Origin: Actinomycetota bacterium
Lineage (GTDB): Bacteria; Actinomycetota; Acidimicrobiia; Acidimicrobiales; Microtrichaceae
Length of the DNA: 5,190 bases
Assembly (NCBI GenBank): GCA_005777415.1
Contig: SXMI01000311.1
Span: 1-5,190 of the forward strand
Direction: 5' to 3'
The notes under the pieces are model-generated. The model was not told the origin of the DNA, made no database searches, and was given only the letters and a program-made list of their open reading frames with translations. The position numbers were made by a program, and so were the translations under genes. This document shows, piece by piece, positions 1-5,190 of this stretch. The first letter of the stretch is position 1. Each line of letters begins with the position of its first letter.

Positions 1-16
1 AGGGCGATCAGGTCGA

Positions 17-3000
17 TCAGGGGGACGCCACCGGCGTGGCGACCAACCGTTGGGTGGTGCTGCCGTCGCCGAGCTCGCCCGAACCGTTGAACCCCCAGCA
101 CCAGACCCGGCCCACCAGGCGACCCGACACGAAGTCGGGTCGGACGACACAGGTGTGATCGGAGCCGGCGGCCACCTGGGTGACCCGGAACAGGACTCCG
201 GATGCGGTCTGCACCAGGGCCTGGGAGGGCTCCGCGACCGTGGTCGTGCCGCGTCCGAGCTGACCGGACCCGTTGGCCCCCCAGCACCGCACCTCGCTCA
301 CGAGTTCCGCCCAGCTGACCGTGCACGAGTGGGTGCCCCCGGCGGTGGCCTGGGCTGCGATCCCCGCCGGGAGTCCGACGGCCGTCGGGGTCGTCCGCGG
401 CCCGGTCGTCGTCGAGTCCCCCACCTGTCCGGCGGCGTTCGCCCCCCAGCACCGCGCCGCCCCGCCGACGACGGTCGCACAGGTGTGGAACCCGCCGGCG
501 GAGATGCTCGCCACCTGGACCGGGATGTCCACGAACGCGGCCACGCTCGACTGGTCGCCCGAGGTGCCGACACCGAGCTGTCCGTCCAGGTTCGACCCCC
601 AGCAGCGCACGGCGCGATCGACGAGCACGGCACAGGTGTGGTTCCCGCCTGCGGCGACGGCGACGGCGTTGAGCGGCAACCCCAGGACCCTGACGGCCGC
701 GGGCCTGGTCGTGGTCCCGGCGTCGCCGAGCTGGCCGAAGCCGTTGAAGCCCCAGCAGAGCACGCGTCCATCCACCATGGCGGCGCAGGTGTGGTTGGAG
801 CCCGACGACAGCTGGTACGCCCCCGTGAACGGGAGGCCGTTGATGTCCACGACCCGGAGCGGAGTCACCGAGAGCCCGCCCTCGACCCCGTCGCCGAGCT
901 GACCGACCGAGGCATCCCCCCAGCACCAGACGTCGCCGGCGGCGCGGAGTGCACACGAGTGCGACAGACCGGCCACGACCTGGACGGCGCCGCCGATGAC
1001 CCCCGAGTACGGGGTCGTCACGACACCCCCGGTCGCTCCGTTCCCGATCTGGCCCGAGCCGTTCGCCCCCCAGCAGGACACGACCCCCGTTGCGTCGACG
1101 CTGCACGAGTGGGCGGCGCCGGCCGCGACGCCCACCGTGCCGAGGTTGCCCGCCGTCGGCGTGGGCGTGAACGCCGGGAGACCCGTGGTCTCACCGAGCT
1201 GACCGTCAGCGTTGGTGCCCCAGCACGCCGTCACCGGGGTCTCGGTCGACCCGGGTTCGAGGGTCAGGGCGCAGGTGTGGTCGGCGCCGGCCGTGATCGA
1301 CAGCACCCGGGCCGTTCCGGCGTTGACGGCACTCGGCACCGAACGACTCGTGCTCGTCCCGTCGCCGAGCTGACCGAACGAGTTGGACCCCCAGCACCGG
1401 GCCGTACCGTCCGCGAGCACGGCGCAGGTGTGGGCGCCGCCGGCCGCAATGCTGACGGCTCCGGACAACCCTGTGACGGCCACCGGCGTCGGACGTGCTG
1501 TCGTGGTCCCGTCGCCGAGCTGACCGGCCCCGTTGGAGCCCCAGCACCTGGCGGTGCCGGTGGCGAGCAGCGCACAGCTGTGCTCAGGTGCGGCCGCGAG
1601 CTGGACCGCGCCGCTCAGGCCGAGCACGGCCACCGGGGTGGTGCGCCTGGTCGTCGTGCCGTCACCGACCTCTCCGGCCCCGTTCGCCCCCCAGCAGCGG
1701 GCGGTGCCGTCGACGAGGAGGGCGCAGGTGTGGAACCGGCTGGCGACGATGCCCGTCACGTCGCCGAGTCCGGGCACCGTCAGCGGGTCCGGGCTGGGGA
1801 GTGTCGAGCCGTTCCCCAGCTGCCCGTCGGCGTTCCCACCCCAGCAGCGGACGGTTCGGTCGGCCAGGAGTGCGCACGTGTGGTCTCCGGCGGCCGCGAT
1901 CTGCACTGCGGTGGAGATGCCGGTCGACCGGGGCGCGAGCGGCACATCGTTGAAGTTCCCGATCCCGAGTTGGCCCGAGTGGTTCGCCCCCCAGCACAAC
2001 ACAACTCCGGAGGCGGTCAACGCACAGGTGTGGTCGGCACCCGCCACCACCTGCACCGCGTTCACGATCCCCGACACCTCGACGGGCGACCACGCGTCGT
2101 TGGTGGTGCCGTCGCCGATCTGCCCGGAGGCGTTGGCACCCCAGCAGCGCACCCGGCCACCACCCACGACGGCGCACGTGTGACCGGAACCGGCACCGAC
2201 GACCTCACCGGCCCGGGGAAAGGCCGGGAGCGGCTCGTAGTAGCCGAGGACGTCCACCAGGTAGGCGGCCGACCCGCCCAGGTTCCGGATCCCCAGGTCG
2301 GCCGTACCGCTGAGGGTCAGCGGCACGGTGCCGGTGTTCGTGATCCCCCCGACGGGGCTGTAGTTGAGGAAGGTCGCCGTCGGGGTTCCCCCGGCCGGAG
2401 CGATCTGCGTGAACCCGGTACCGGCCGGTGACACCGCCGTCACCGACGCCTCGACGGCGGCCGCGCGCTGCGGGACGCCGCAACCGAGGCCGCTCGAGGT
2501 GCCCTGGCCGCTGAACGCGACACGATCGCCGGCCGTCTGGAAGGTCCTGGTGACCCCCGCACCGAGCGGGCCGCCGGCGTTGCGGGTGTCGACCGTCCGG
2601 CACGGAGTGACCGTCTGGTAGCGGGACCCCGCACCCGGCGACGTCGTGTAGTACCCCTGCACGTCGATGCGGACGTGTGCCCTCCCGCCCAGGTTCTGCA
2701 CCGCCAGGTCCGTCAGGTTCAGGTTCGACAGCGTGACGCTGCCGGTGTTCGTGACCCCCGTACCGTTCGTGTAGTTGATGAACGCCGAGGCGGCGACGAG
2801 TCCGTCGTTGGGGGACACCCGGGCGAATCCGGTGCCTGTCGGTGAGATGACGGTGACTGCGATCTCGACCCCCGGCACGCCGTCGGGTACACCGCACCCG
2901 CCGGCCTGGCCGCCCTGGTCGGCGAACAACGCTCCCGACCCGGCGATCTGGAAGAACCTGAACGTGTCCGGGTCGACCGGCGCACCCCCGAAGGAGGAGC

Positions 3001-3616
3001 GGGTGTCGACCGCCTTGCACGGCGCGGCCAGCGGCACGTAGTTCGCCCCGCCCGCCGGGGTGAAGAACCCCTGGATGTCGACGATGACGTGCACCGTCCC
3101 GCCGAAGTTCGCGACGGACAGGTCGAGCTGTTCGGCCGTGTTGATCGGCACCGTGCCGGTGTTCGTGATGCCCCGCCCGACCGTGTAGTTGAGGAACGCG
3201 GCGTTGACGGCCGGTCCCGTCGGGAACGCCCTCAGGAACCCGTTCGCACCCGATGGCGCGACGGCGGTGATCGAGACCTCGACGGCCTGCGCATCGGCGG
3301 GAACCGAACAGCCGGAGACGCTGCCGCCCTGGAAGTCGAAGCTGGAGGTTCCGCGCATCTGGAACGGGCGGGTCTCACCGGCCACCAGGTCACCGAGAGG
3401 GACGCTCGGGGCCCTGGTGTCGACCGCCCGGCACGGCGCCGGGAGCGCCACGTAACCGAGTCCGCCCTCGACCGGCGCCGCTGCGGCCACCGGGGATGCC
3501 AGCGGCGAGTCGGCCGGCACCACGGCCTGGACGACCGTTCCGGCCACGCCGAGCGTCGCCCCGAGGACGGCGGCCACGACCAGCACCGACACCGCCCGAC
3601 CACACCTGGAACCCAT
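17..3616 (-). CDS. Secreted protein with three N-terminal PC-VDTR domains and 14 RCC1-type propeller repeats
   Basis: This encodes a 1199-residue exported protein of unknown role. RCC1 repeats fold into seven-bladed propellers that usually mediate protein binding; no catalytic motif is visible, so extracellular or surface binding is an inference. Order: signal peptide (about 1-33 or 1-47); three tandem domains starting near residues 55, 193 and 333, each with a PC[RK]-x-VDTR motif, a later C-x-VP motif and an N-Y-[TS] / TNTG segment; then 14 repeats of about 52 residues whose H-[ST]-C histidines fall at 479, 529, 579, 629, 679, 729, 780, 836, 886, 942, 993, 1044, 1096 and 1154. Every repeat pairs H-[ST]-C with C-W-G. 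There is no LPXTG or C-terminal membrane anchor, so release from the cell is likely. I chose the ATG at 3616 because GAAGGGG lies 8 nt upstream and a signal peptide follows directly; a GTG at 3676 would add 20 arginine-rich residues without a ribosome site. The stop is TGA at 17-19. Confidence is high for the gene and fold, low for function. Confidence 0.93.
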   Translation of the reverse strand: MGSRCGRAVSVLVVAAVLGATLGVAGTVVQAVVPADSPLASPVAAAAPVEGGLGYVALPAPCRAVDTRAPSVPLGDLVAGETRPFQMRGTSSFDFQGGSVSGCSVPADAQAVEVSITAVAPSGANGFLRAFPTGPAVNAAFLNYTVGRGITNTGTVPINTAEQLDLSVANFGGTVHVIVDIQGFFTPAGGANYVPLAAPCKAVDTRSSFGGAPVDPDTFRFFQIAGSGALFADQGGQAGGCGVPDGVPGVEIAVTVISPTGTGFARVSPNDGLVAASAFINYTNGTGVTNTGSVTLSNLNLTDLAVQNLGGRAHVRIDVQGYYTTSPGAGSRYQTVTPCRTVDTRNAGGPLGAGVTRTFQTAGDRVAFSGQGTSSGLGCGVPQRAAAVEASVTAVSPAGTGFTQIAPAGGTPTATFLNYSPVGGITNTGTVPLTLSGTADLGIRNLGGSAAYLVDVLGYYEPLPAFPRAGEVVGAGSGHTCAVVGGGRVRCWGANASGQIGDGTTNDAWSPVEVSGIVNAVQVVAGADHTCALTASGVVLCWGANHSGQLGIGNFNDVPLAPRSTGISTAVQIAAAGDHTCALLADRTVRCWGGNADGQLGNGSTLPSPDPLTVPGLGDVTGIVASRFHTCALLVDGTARCWGANGAGEVGDGTTTRRTTPVAVLGLSGAVQLAAAPEHSCALLATGTARCWGSNGAGQLGDGTTTARPTPVAVTGLSGAVSIAAGGAHTCAVLADGTARCWGSNSFGQLGDGTSTSRSVPSAVNAGTARVLSITAGADHTCALTLEPGSTETPVTACWGTNADGQLGETTGLPAFTPTPTAGNLGTVGVAAGAAHSCSVDATGVVSCWGANGSGQIGNGATGGVVTTPYSGVIGGAVQVVAGLSHSCALRAAGDVWCWGDASVGQLGDGVEGGLSVTPLRVVDINGLPFTGAYQLSSGSNHTCAAMVDGRVLCWGFNGFGQLGDAGTTTRPAAVRVLGLPLNAVAVAAGGNHTCAVLVDRAVRCWGSNLDGQLGVGTSGDQSSVAAFVDIPVQVASISAGGFHTCATVVGGAARCWGANAAGQVGDSTTTGPRTTPTAVGLPAGIAAQATAGGTHSCTVSWAELVSEVRCWGANGSGQLGRGTTTVAEPSQALVQTASGVLFRVTQVAAGSDHTCVVRPDFVSGRLVGRVWCWGFNGSGELGDGSTTQRLVATPVASP
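20..2200 (-). repeat. Array of 14 RCC1-like repeats, probably two seven-bladed propellers
   Basis: Residues about 473-1199 hold 14 units. Each reads roughly [AG]-G-x-x-H-[ST]-C, nine residues, C-W-G-x-N-x-x-G-[QE]-[LIV]-G, a variable Gly/Thr-rich loop, then a hydrophobic strand. The first six intervals are 50, 50, 50, 50, 50 and 51 residues. Later ones vary from 50 to 58. On the plus strand the signature shows as recurring GCGCAGGTGTG and CCCCAGCA words about 150 bp apart. Fourteen units fit two RCC1 propellers of seven blades. The last unit stops about 45 residues after its His, so the final strand may be supplied from the start of the array, as in circular propeller closure (inference). Confidence 0.9.
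2237..3454 (-). repeat. Three tandem ~140-residue PC-VDTR domains (protein-level repeat)
   Basis: Residues about 55-192, 193-332 and 333-460 repeat one pattern: a Tyr-led start, PCRAVDTR / PCKAVDTR / PCRTVDTR, a Phe-Gln-x-(Ala/Arg)-Gly segment, GC[SG]VP, a V-[ED]-x-x-[VI]-x-V strand, S-P-[ST]-G-[TA], NY[TS] followed by a G[IV]TNTG motif, then a strand ending in V-x-[GQ]-[FY]-[FY]. Each copy has exactly two cysteines (PC and GC-x-VP), which suits one disulfide per domain in an exported protein. The strand-rich pattern suggests a beta-sandwich; this is inference. I do not know an established family name, but I recall similar PCR-VDTR modules in hypothetical proteins of Acidimicrobiia. Confidence 0.75.
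3476..3616 (-). other. Signal peptide and alanine/proline-rich linker of the RCC1 protein
   Basis: Residues 1-47 have a short basic n-region (R4, R7), then a long hydrophobic stretch (about A8-V33) rich in Val, Ala, Leu and Gly. A small-residue region with plausible signal peptidase I sites follows, either after VQA (31) or after the alanine run ending at 47. The single Cys at residue 5 precedes the hydrophobic core, so it is not a lipobox and a lipoprotein is unlikely. No twin arginine is present, so Sec export is the best guess. Confidence 0.8.
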
Positions 3617-3624
3617 CACGGCCA

Positions 3625-3631
3625 CCCCTTC
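3625..3631 (-). promoter_or_regulatory. Shine-Dalgarno site for the RCC1 protein gene
   Basis: On the minus strand GAAGGGG lies 8 nt upstream of the ATG at 3616. It decides the start in favour of this ATG over the GTG at 3676, whose upstream sequence (ACTCCCGGATACC) has no purine-rich site. Confidence 0.65.
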
Positions 3632-3646
3632 GTCGACCCGCCACAG

Positions 3647-3685
3647 CGGTACCCGGTGGCGGCGGACGCCGGCCACGGTATCCGG
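3647..3685. repeat. Direct repeat CGGTAYCCGG, two copies 29 bp apart
   Basis: CGGTACCCGG (3647-3656) and CGGTATCCGG (3676-3685) differ at one base. Each is close to palindromic. They lie 31-70 bp upstream of the RCC1 gene start, one overlapping the TACCGT -10 candidate, so they could be regulator sites. Chance is also possible in such GC-rich sequence. Confidence 0.3.
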
Positions 3686-3705
3686 GAGTCGCGCCAGTTG
3701 CGGTC

Positions 3706-3733
3706 TGACAGTTTCCCCGACCCCTCGCTGTCA
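3706..3733. repeat. Inverted repeat TGACAG-N16-CTGTCA
   Basis: Perfect 6-bp arms at 3706-3711 and 3728-3733 are separated by 16 bp, giving about 22 bp between arm starts, close to two helical turns. This spacing suits a dimeric regulator better than an RNA hairpin. It lies upstream of both divergent genes. The arms are short, so the call is weak. Confidence 0.3.
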
Positions 3734-3756
3734 CAGGGCCCCGGCATGATGCCGCC

Positions 3757-4140
3757 ATGACCTCGCAGCTGAGCCTCATCACCACGGAATCGGCCGGGAC
3801 GACCGGACCGGAGCCCACGTCGGGCGCCGAGCCGGACTCGGCACGACCGGCGACCGAGGTCGGATCGGTGCGCTCGAGGCCGGTCAGCGTCATCGGTCGC
3901 CTCGACCGCAGGACGATCACCCGTGGCCGACGGGGTGTGGCCGCAGCCCGAGCCGAGTTGCAGGACGCCACCGCCCGGGCCGCCGAACGTCAGCGGGCCC
4001 GCATGGAGGAACGGATCGCCCGGCTCGAGGAACTCAGCCAACGGCCCCGCCCCTCCGACCCGGGCACCGGCGACGACCCGGGCACCGGCGACGACTCGGG
4101 CACCGGCGACGACCCGGGCACCGCGCACCGAGCGGCCTGA
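3757..4140 (+). CDS. Small hypothetical protein with charged helix and DPGTGD repeat tail
   Basis: I do not recognise this 127-residue protein. Codon third positions are strongly G/C, which supports real coding. It has three parts: a Ser/Thr/Pro/Glu-rich, probably disordered N-terminus (1-38); a basic stretch (about 39-60, with RLDRRTITRGRRG) leading into an Ala/Arg/Glu-rich helix (about 60-95, ending RMEERIARLEEL) with heptad-like spacing and coiled-coil potential; and an acidic tail (101-122) of 3.7 copies of DPGTGD. It has no signal peptide, membrane segment or cysteine, so a soluble cytoplasmic protein is expected. The ATG at 3757 has no Shine-Dalgarno at normal distance (AGGG lies 18 nt away). 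It ends 26 nt before the thiolase on the same strand, so the two may be co-transcribed, but no functional link is evident. Confidence 0.7.
   Translation: MTSQLSLITTESAGTTGPEPTSGAEPDSARPATEVGSVRSRPVSVIGRLDRRTITRGRRGVAAARAELQDATARAAERQRARMEERIARLEELSQRPRPSDPGTGDDPGTGDDSGTGDDPGTAHRAA
4057..4122 (+). repeat. 18-bp in-frame tandem repeat, 3.7 copies
   Basis: The unit GACCCGGGCACCGGCGAC occurs at 4057-4074 and 4075-4092. It recurs at 4093-4110 with one C-to-T change (Pro to Ser) and as a partial 12-bp copy at 4111-4122. It encodes DPGTGD hexapeptides in the tail of the small protein. Near-identity at DNA level points to recent slippage or unequal exchange, so copy number may vary between strains. 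Confidence 0.9.
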
Positions 4141-4154
4141 TCCGGGTCCCGCCC

Positions 4155-4160
4155 TAGGAT
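4155..4160 (+). promoter_or_regulatory. Possible leaderless -10 (TAGGAT) or Shine-Dalgarno (AGGA) of the thiolase
   Basis: TAGGAT matches the actinobacterial TAnnnT -10 and ends 6 nt before the ATG at 4167, so transcription could start at the A of the start codon. The same bases contain AGGA (4156-4159), 7 nt from the ATG, which would be a normal ribosome site if the gene is read from an upstream promoter. The sequence alone cannot separate these two roles. No good -35 is seen. Confidence 0.4.
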
Positions 4161-4166
4161 CGTCCC

Positions 4167-5190
4167 ATGACCGACGTCGTGATCATCGATGCCCTCCGCT
4201 CCCCCATCGGCCGCCGCAACGGAGGCCTCGCCGGGCTCCACCCCGCCGACCTGCTCGGCACCGTCCAGGCGGGACTCGTCGAACGCTCCGGGATCGACCC
4301 CGCCGAGGTGGAACAGGTCGTCACCGGGTGCGTCTCGCAGGTCGGCCAGCAGTCGTTCAACATCGGCAGAACCGCCTGGCTGGCGGCCGGGCTGCCCATG
4401 TCGACAGGGGTGACCACGGTCGACACCCAGTGCGGGTCCTCGCAGCAGGCCACCAACCTGGCGGCATCACTGGTGGCATCGGGAACCGCCGAGGTGGTGG
4501 TCGCCTGCGGGGTCGAGTCCATGAGCCGGGTGCCGATCGGCTCCAACTCCTCCAAGAAGCTGGGTCTCGGCGGACCGCTCCCGAAGTCCTACTTCCCCCG
4601 GTACGAGCCCACCTCGCAGTTCGAGGGGGCCGAGCGGATCGCGGAGCGCTGGGGGGTGACGCGCGACGACACCGACGAGTTCGCGTTCCGCAGCCAACAG
4701 CTCGCCGCCCAGGCCTGGGAGCAGGACCGCTTCGCCGGGCAGGTGCTGTCGGTGGACGCCCCACAGCTCGGCGAGGACGGCGAGCCGACCGGCGACCTGC
4801 AGCAGATCAGTCGGGACGAGGGGCTCCGTGAGACCACACCGGAGGGGCTCGCCAAGCTCAAGCCCGTCGCCCGCGAGGACGGCGTCCACACCGCGGGTTC
4901 GTCCTCGCAGATCTCCGACGGCGCCGCCGCTGTGCTCAGGATGTCGGCCGAGAAGGCCGCTGCACTCGGCCTCACGCCGCGAGCCAGAGTGGTCGACACC
5001 TGCCTGGTCGGTGTCGACCCGGTCCTCATGCTCACCGGCCCCATCGACGCCACCGAACGGCTGCTCGCCCGGACCGGCCGGAGCATCGACAGCATCGACG
5101 TGTTCGAGATCAACGAGGCGTTCGCATCGGTGGTGCTCGCCTGGGCCCGAGAGACCGGGGCCGACCTGGATCGGACCAACCCGAACGGCG
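4167..5190 (+). CDS. Thiolase (acetyl-CoA acyltransferase), FadA5/FadA6-like, truncated by window edge
   Basis: The first 341 codons of a thiolase, which cleaves a 3-ketoacyl-CoA with CoA to acetyl-CoA and a shortened acyl-CoA (the last step of beta-oxidation) or runs the reverse condensation in the cytoplasm. Family marks: N-terminal VVIIDALRSPIGRRNG; nucleophile Cys89 in DTQCGSSQQA; HTAGSSSQISDGAAA at 241-255 in the CoA-binding region; and NEAFA at 316-320. Numbering matches the Zoogloea biosynthetic thiolase (Cys89, Asn316). The sequence ends at NPNG (338-341), just before the expected GHP histidine (348) and the second catalytic Cys (about 378). A full family member has about 390 residues. 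CGSSQQA, SQFEGAERIAERWG and DPVLMLTGP resemble, from memory, the mycobacterial steroid thiolases FadA5 and FadA6, which suggests a bulky or steroid-derived acyl-CoA substrate; other acyl-CoA substrates remain possible. The ATG gives the family's usual N-terminus. Confidence 0.93.
   Translation, partial: MTDVVIIDALRSPIGRRNGGLAGLHPADLLGTVQAGLVERSGIDPAEVEQVVTGCVSQVGQQSFNIGRTAWLAAGLPMSTGVTTVDTQCGSSQQATNLAASLVASGTAEVVVACGVESMSRVPIGSNSSKKLGLGGPLPKSYFPRYEPTSQFEGAERIAERWGVTRDDTDEFAFRSQQLAAQAWEQDRFAGQVLSVDAPQLGEDGEPTGDLQQISRDEGLRETTPEGLAKLKPVAREDGVHTAGSSSQISDGAAAVLRMSAEKAAALGLTPRARVVDTCLVGVDPVLMLTGPIDATERLLARTGRSIDSIDVFEINEAFASVVLAWARETGADLDRTNPNG

Larger units (their letters stand above)
3617..3756. 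promoter_or_regulatory. Divergent intergenic region between the RCC1 gene and the small plus-strand gene
   Basis: This 140-bp gap must carry the promoter of the minus-strand gene and probably that of the plus-strand gene. On the minus strand, TACCGT (3680-3675) fits the actinobacterial TAnnnT -10 pattern and would give a leader of about 50 nt; no convincing -35 pairs with it. On the plus strand, CATGAT (3745-3750) ends 6 nt before the ATG at 3757 and could be a weak -10 for a leaderless message. A 10-bp near-identical direct repeat and a 6-bp inverted repeat also lie here. None of these assignments is secure. Confidence 0.4.

Noticed and set aside
20..2200. A CRISPR-like or satellite reading of the regular ~150-bp DNA repeats
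   Set aside because: The periodicity is fully explained by codons of the RCC1 units. The repeats are imperfect and much longer than CRISPR units, and there are no unique spacers or cas genes.
50..2431. A 793-codon open frame on the plus strand opposite the RCC1 array
   Set aside because: It is a mirror of the repetitive, GC-rich minus-strand gene. Its product is rich in Arg, Gly, Pro and Ala, with repeating fragments at the 150-bp period, and it shows no domain. Stop codons are rare on the antisense strand because of codon bias.
3598..3616. Cys5 of the RCC1 protein as a lipoprotein lipobox
   Set aside because: The Cys comes before the hydrophobic core, not after it, so signal peptidase II could not process it as a lipoprotein.
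3617..3676. A 20-residue N-terminal extension of the RCC1 protein from a GTG at 3676
   Set aside because: There is no ribosome site before the GTG, and the extension would put an arginine-rich stretch ahead of a normal signal peptide. The ATG at 3616 has a well-placed GAAGGGG.
4141..4166. A transcription terminator between the small gene and the thiolase
   Set aside because: The 26-bp gap has no strong stem-loop and no T-rich run, so no intrinsic terminator can be supported.
3923..4831. A 302-codon plus-strand frame overlapping the small gene and the thiolase
   Set aside because: It spans the end of one well-supported gene and half of another in a different frame. Its product is Arg/Pro-rich without motifs, which is typical of out-of-frame reading in high-GC DNA.
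4467..5179. Minus-strand open frames opposite the thiolase (about 140 and 196 codons)
   Set aside because: The plus strand encodes an unambiguous thiolase with catalytic motifs here. The antisense products show no recognisable features.

Overview
The window looks like chromosomal DNA of a very GC-rich actinobacterium. All three genes use strongly G/C-ending codons, and the start contexts fit actinobacterial habits. The PCR-x-VDTR domains of the large exported protein remind me of proteins from Acidimicrobiia (Ilumatobacter-like bacteria). That placement is from memory and tentative.

Layout. The left 70% (17-3616, minus strand) is one gene for a secreted protein of 1199 residues. It has a signal peptide, three tandem copies of a ~140-residue cysteine-containing domain, and 14 RCC1-type beta-propeller repeats that run to the C-terminus. 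A 140-bp divergent intergenic region (3617-3756) follows. It holds a good Shine-Dalgarno for the big gene and some weak symmetric and direct repeats. Then come two co-directional plus-strand genes. The first (3757-4140) encodes a small unrecognised 127-residue protein with a charged helical segment and a tandem hexapeptide tail. After a 26-bp gap, a thiolase gene (4167 to the right edge, cut off) resembles the steroid/acyl-CoA thiolases of the FadA5/FadA6 group.

The exported propeller protein is transcribed away from the other two genes, and nothing in the sequence ties it to them. The small gene and the thiolase could share a transcript, but the thiolase also has a TAGGAT hexamer placed for its own leaderless promoter. 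I see no mobile element, CRISPR array, tRNA or rRNA.

The most interesting content is the architecture of the large protein. Its 14 blades split as 7+7, all with an invariant Cys pair, and longer loops occur at blades 7, 13 and 14, i.e. at the end of each presumed seven-blade ring.
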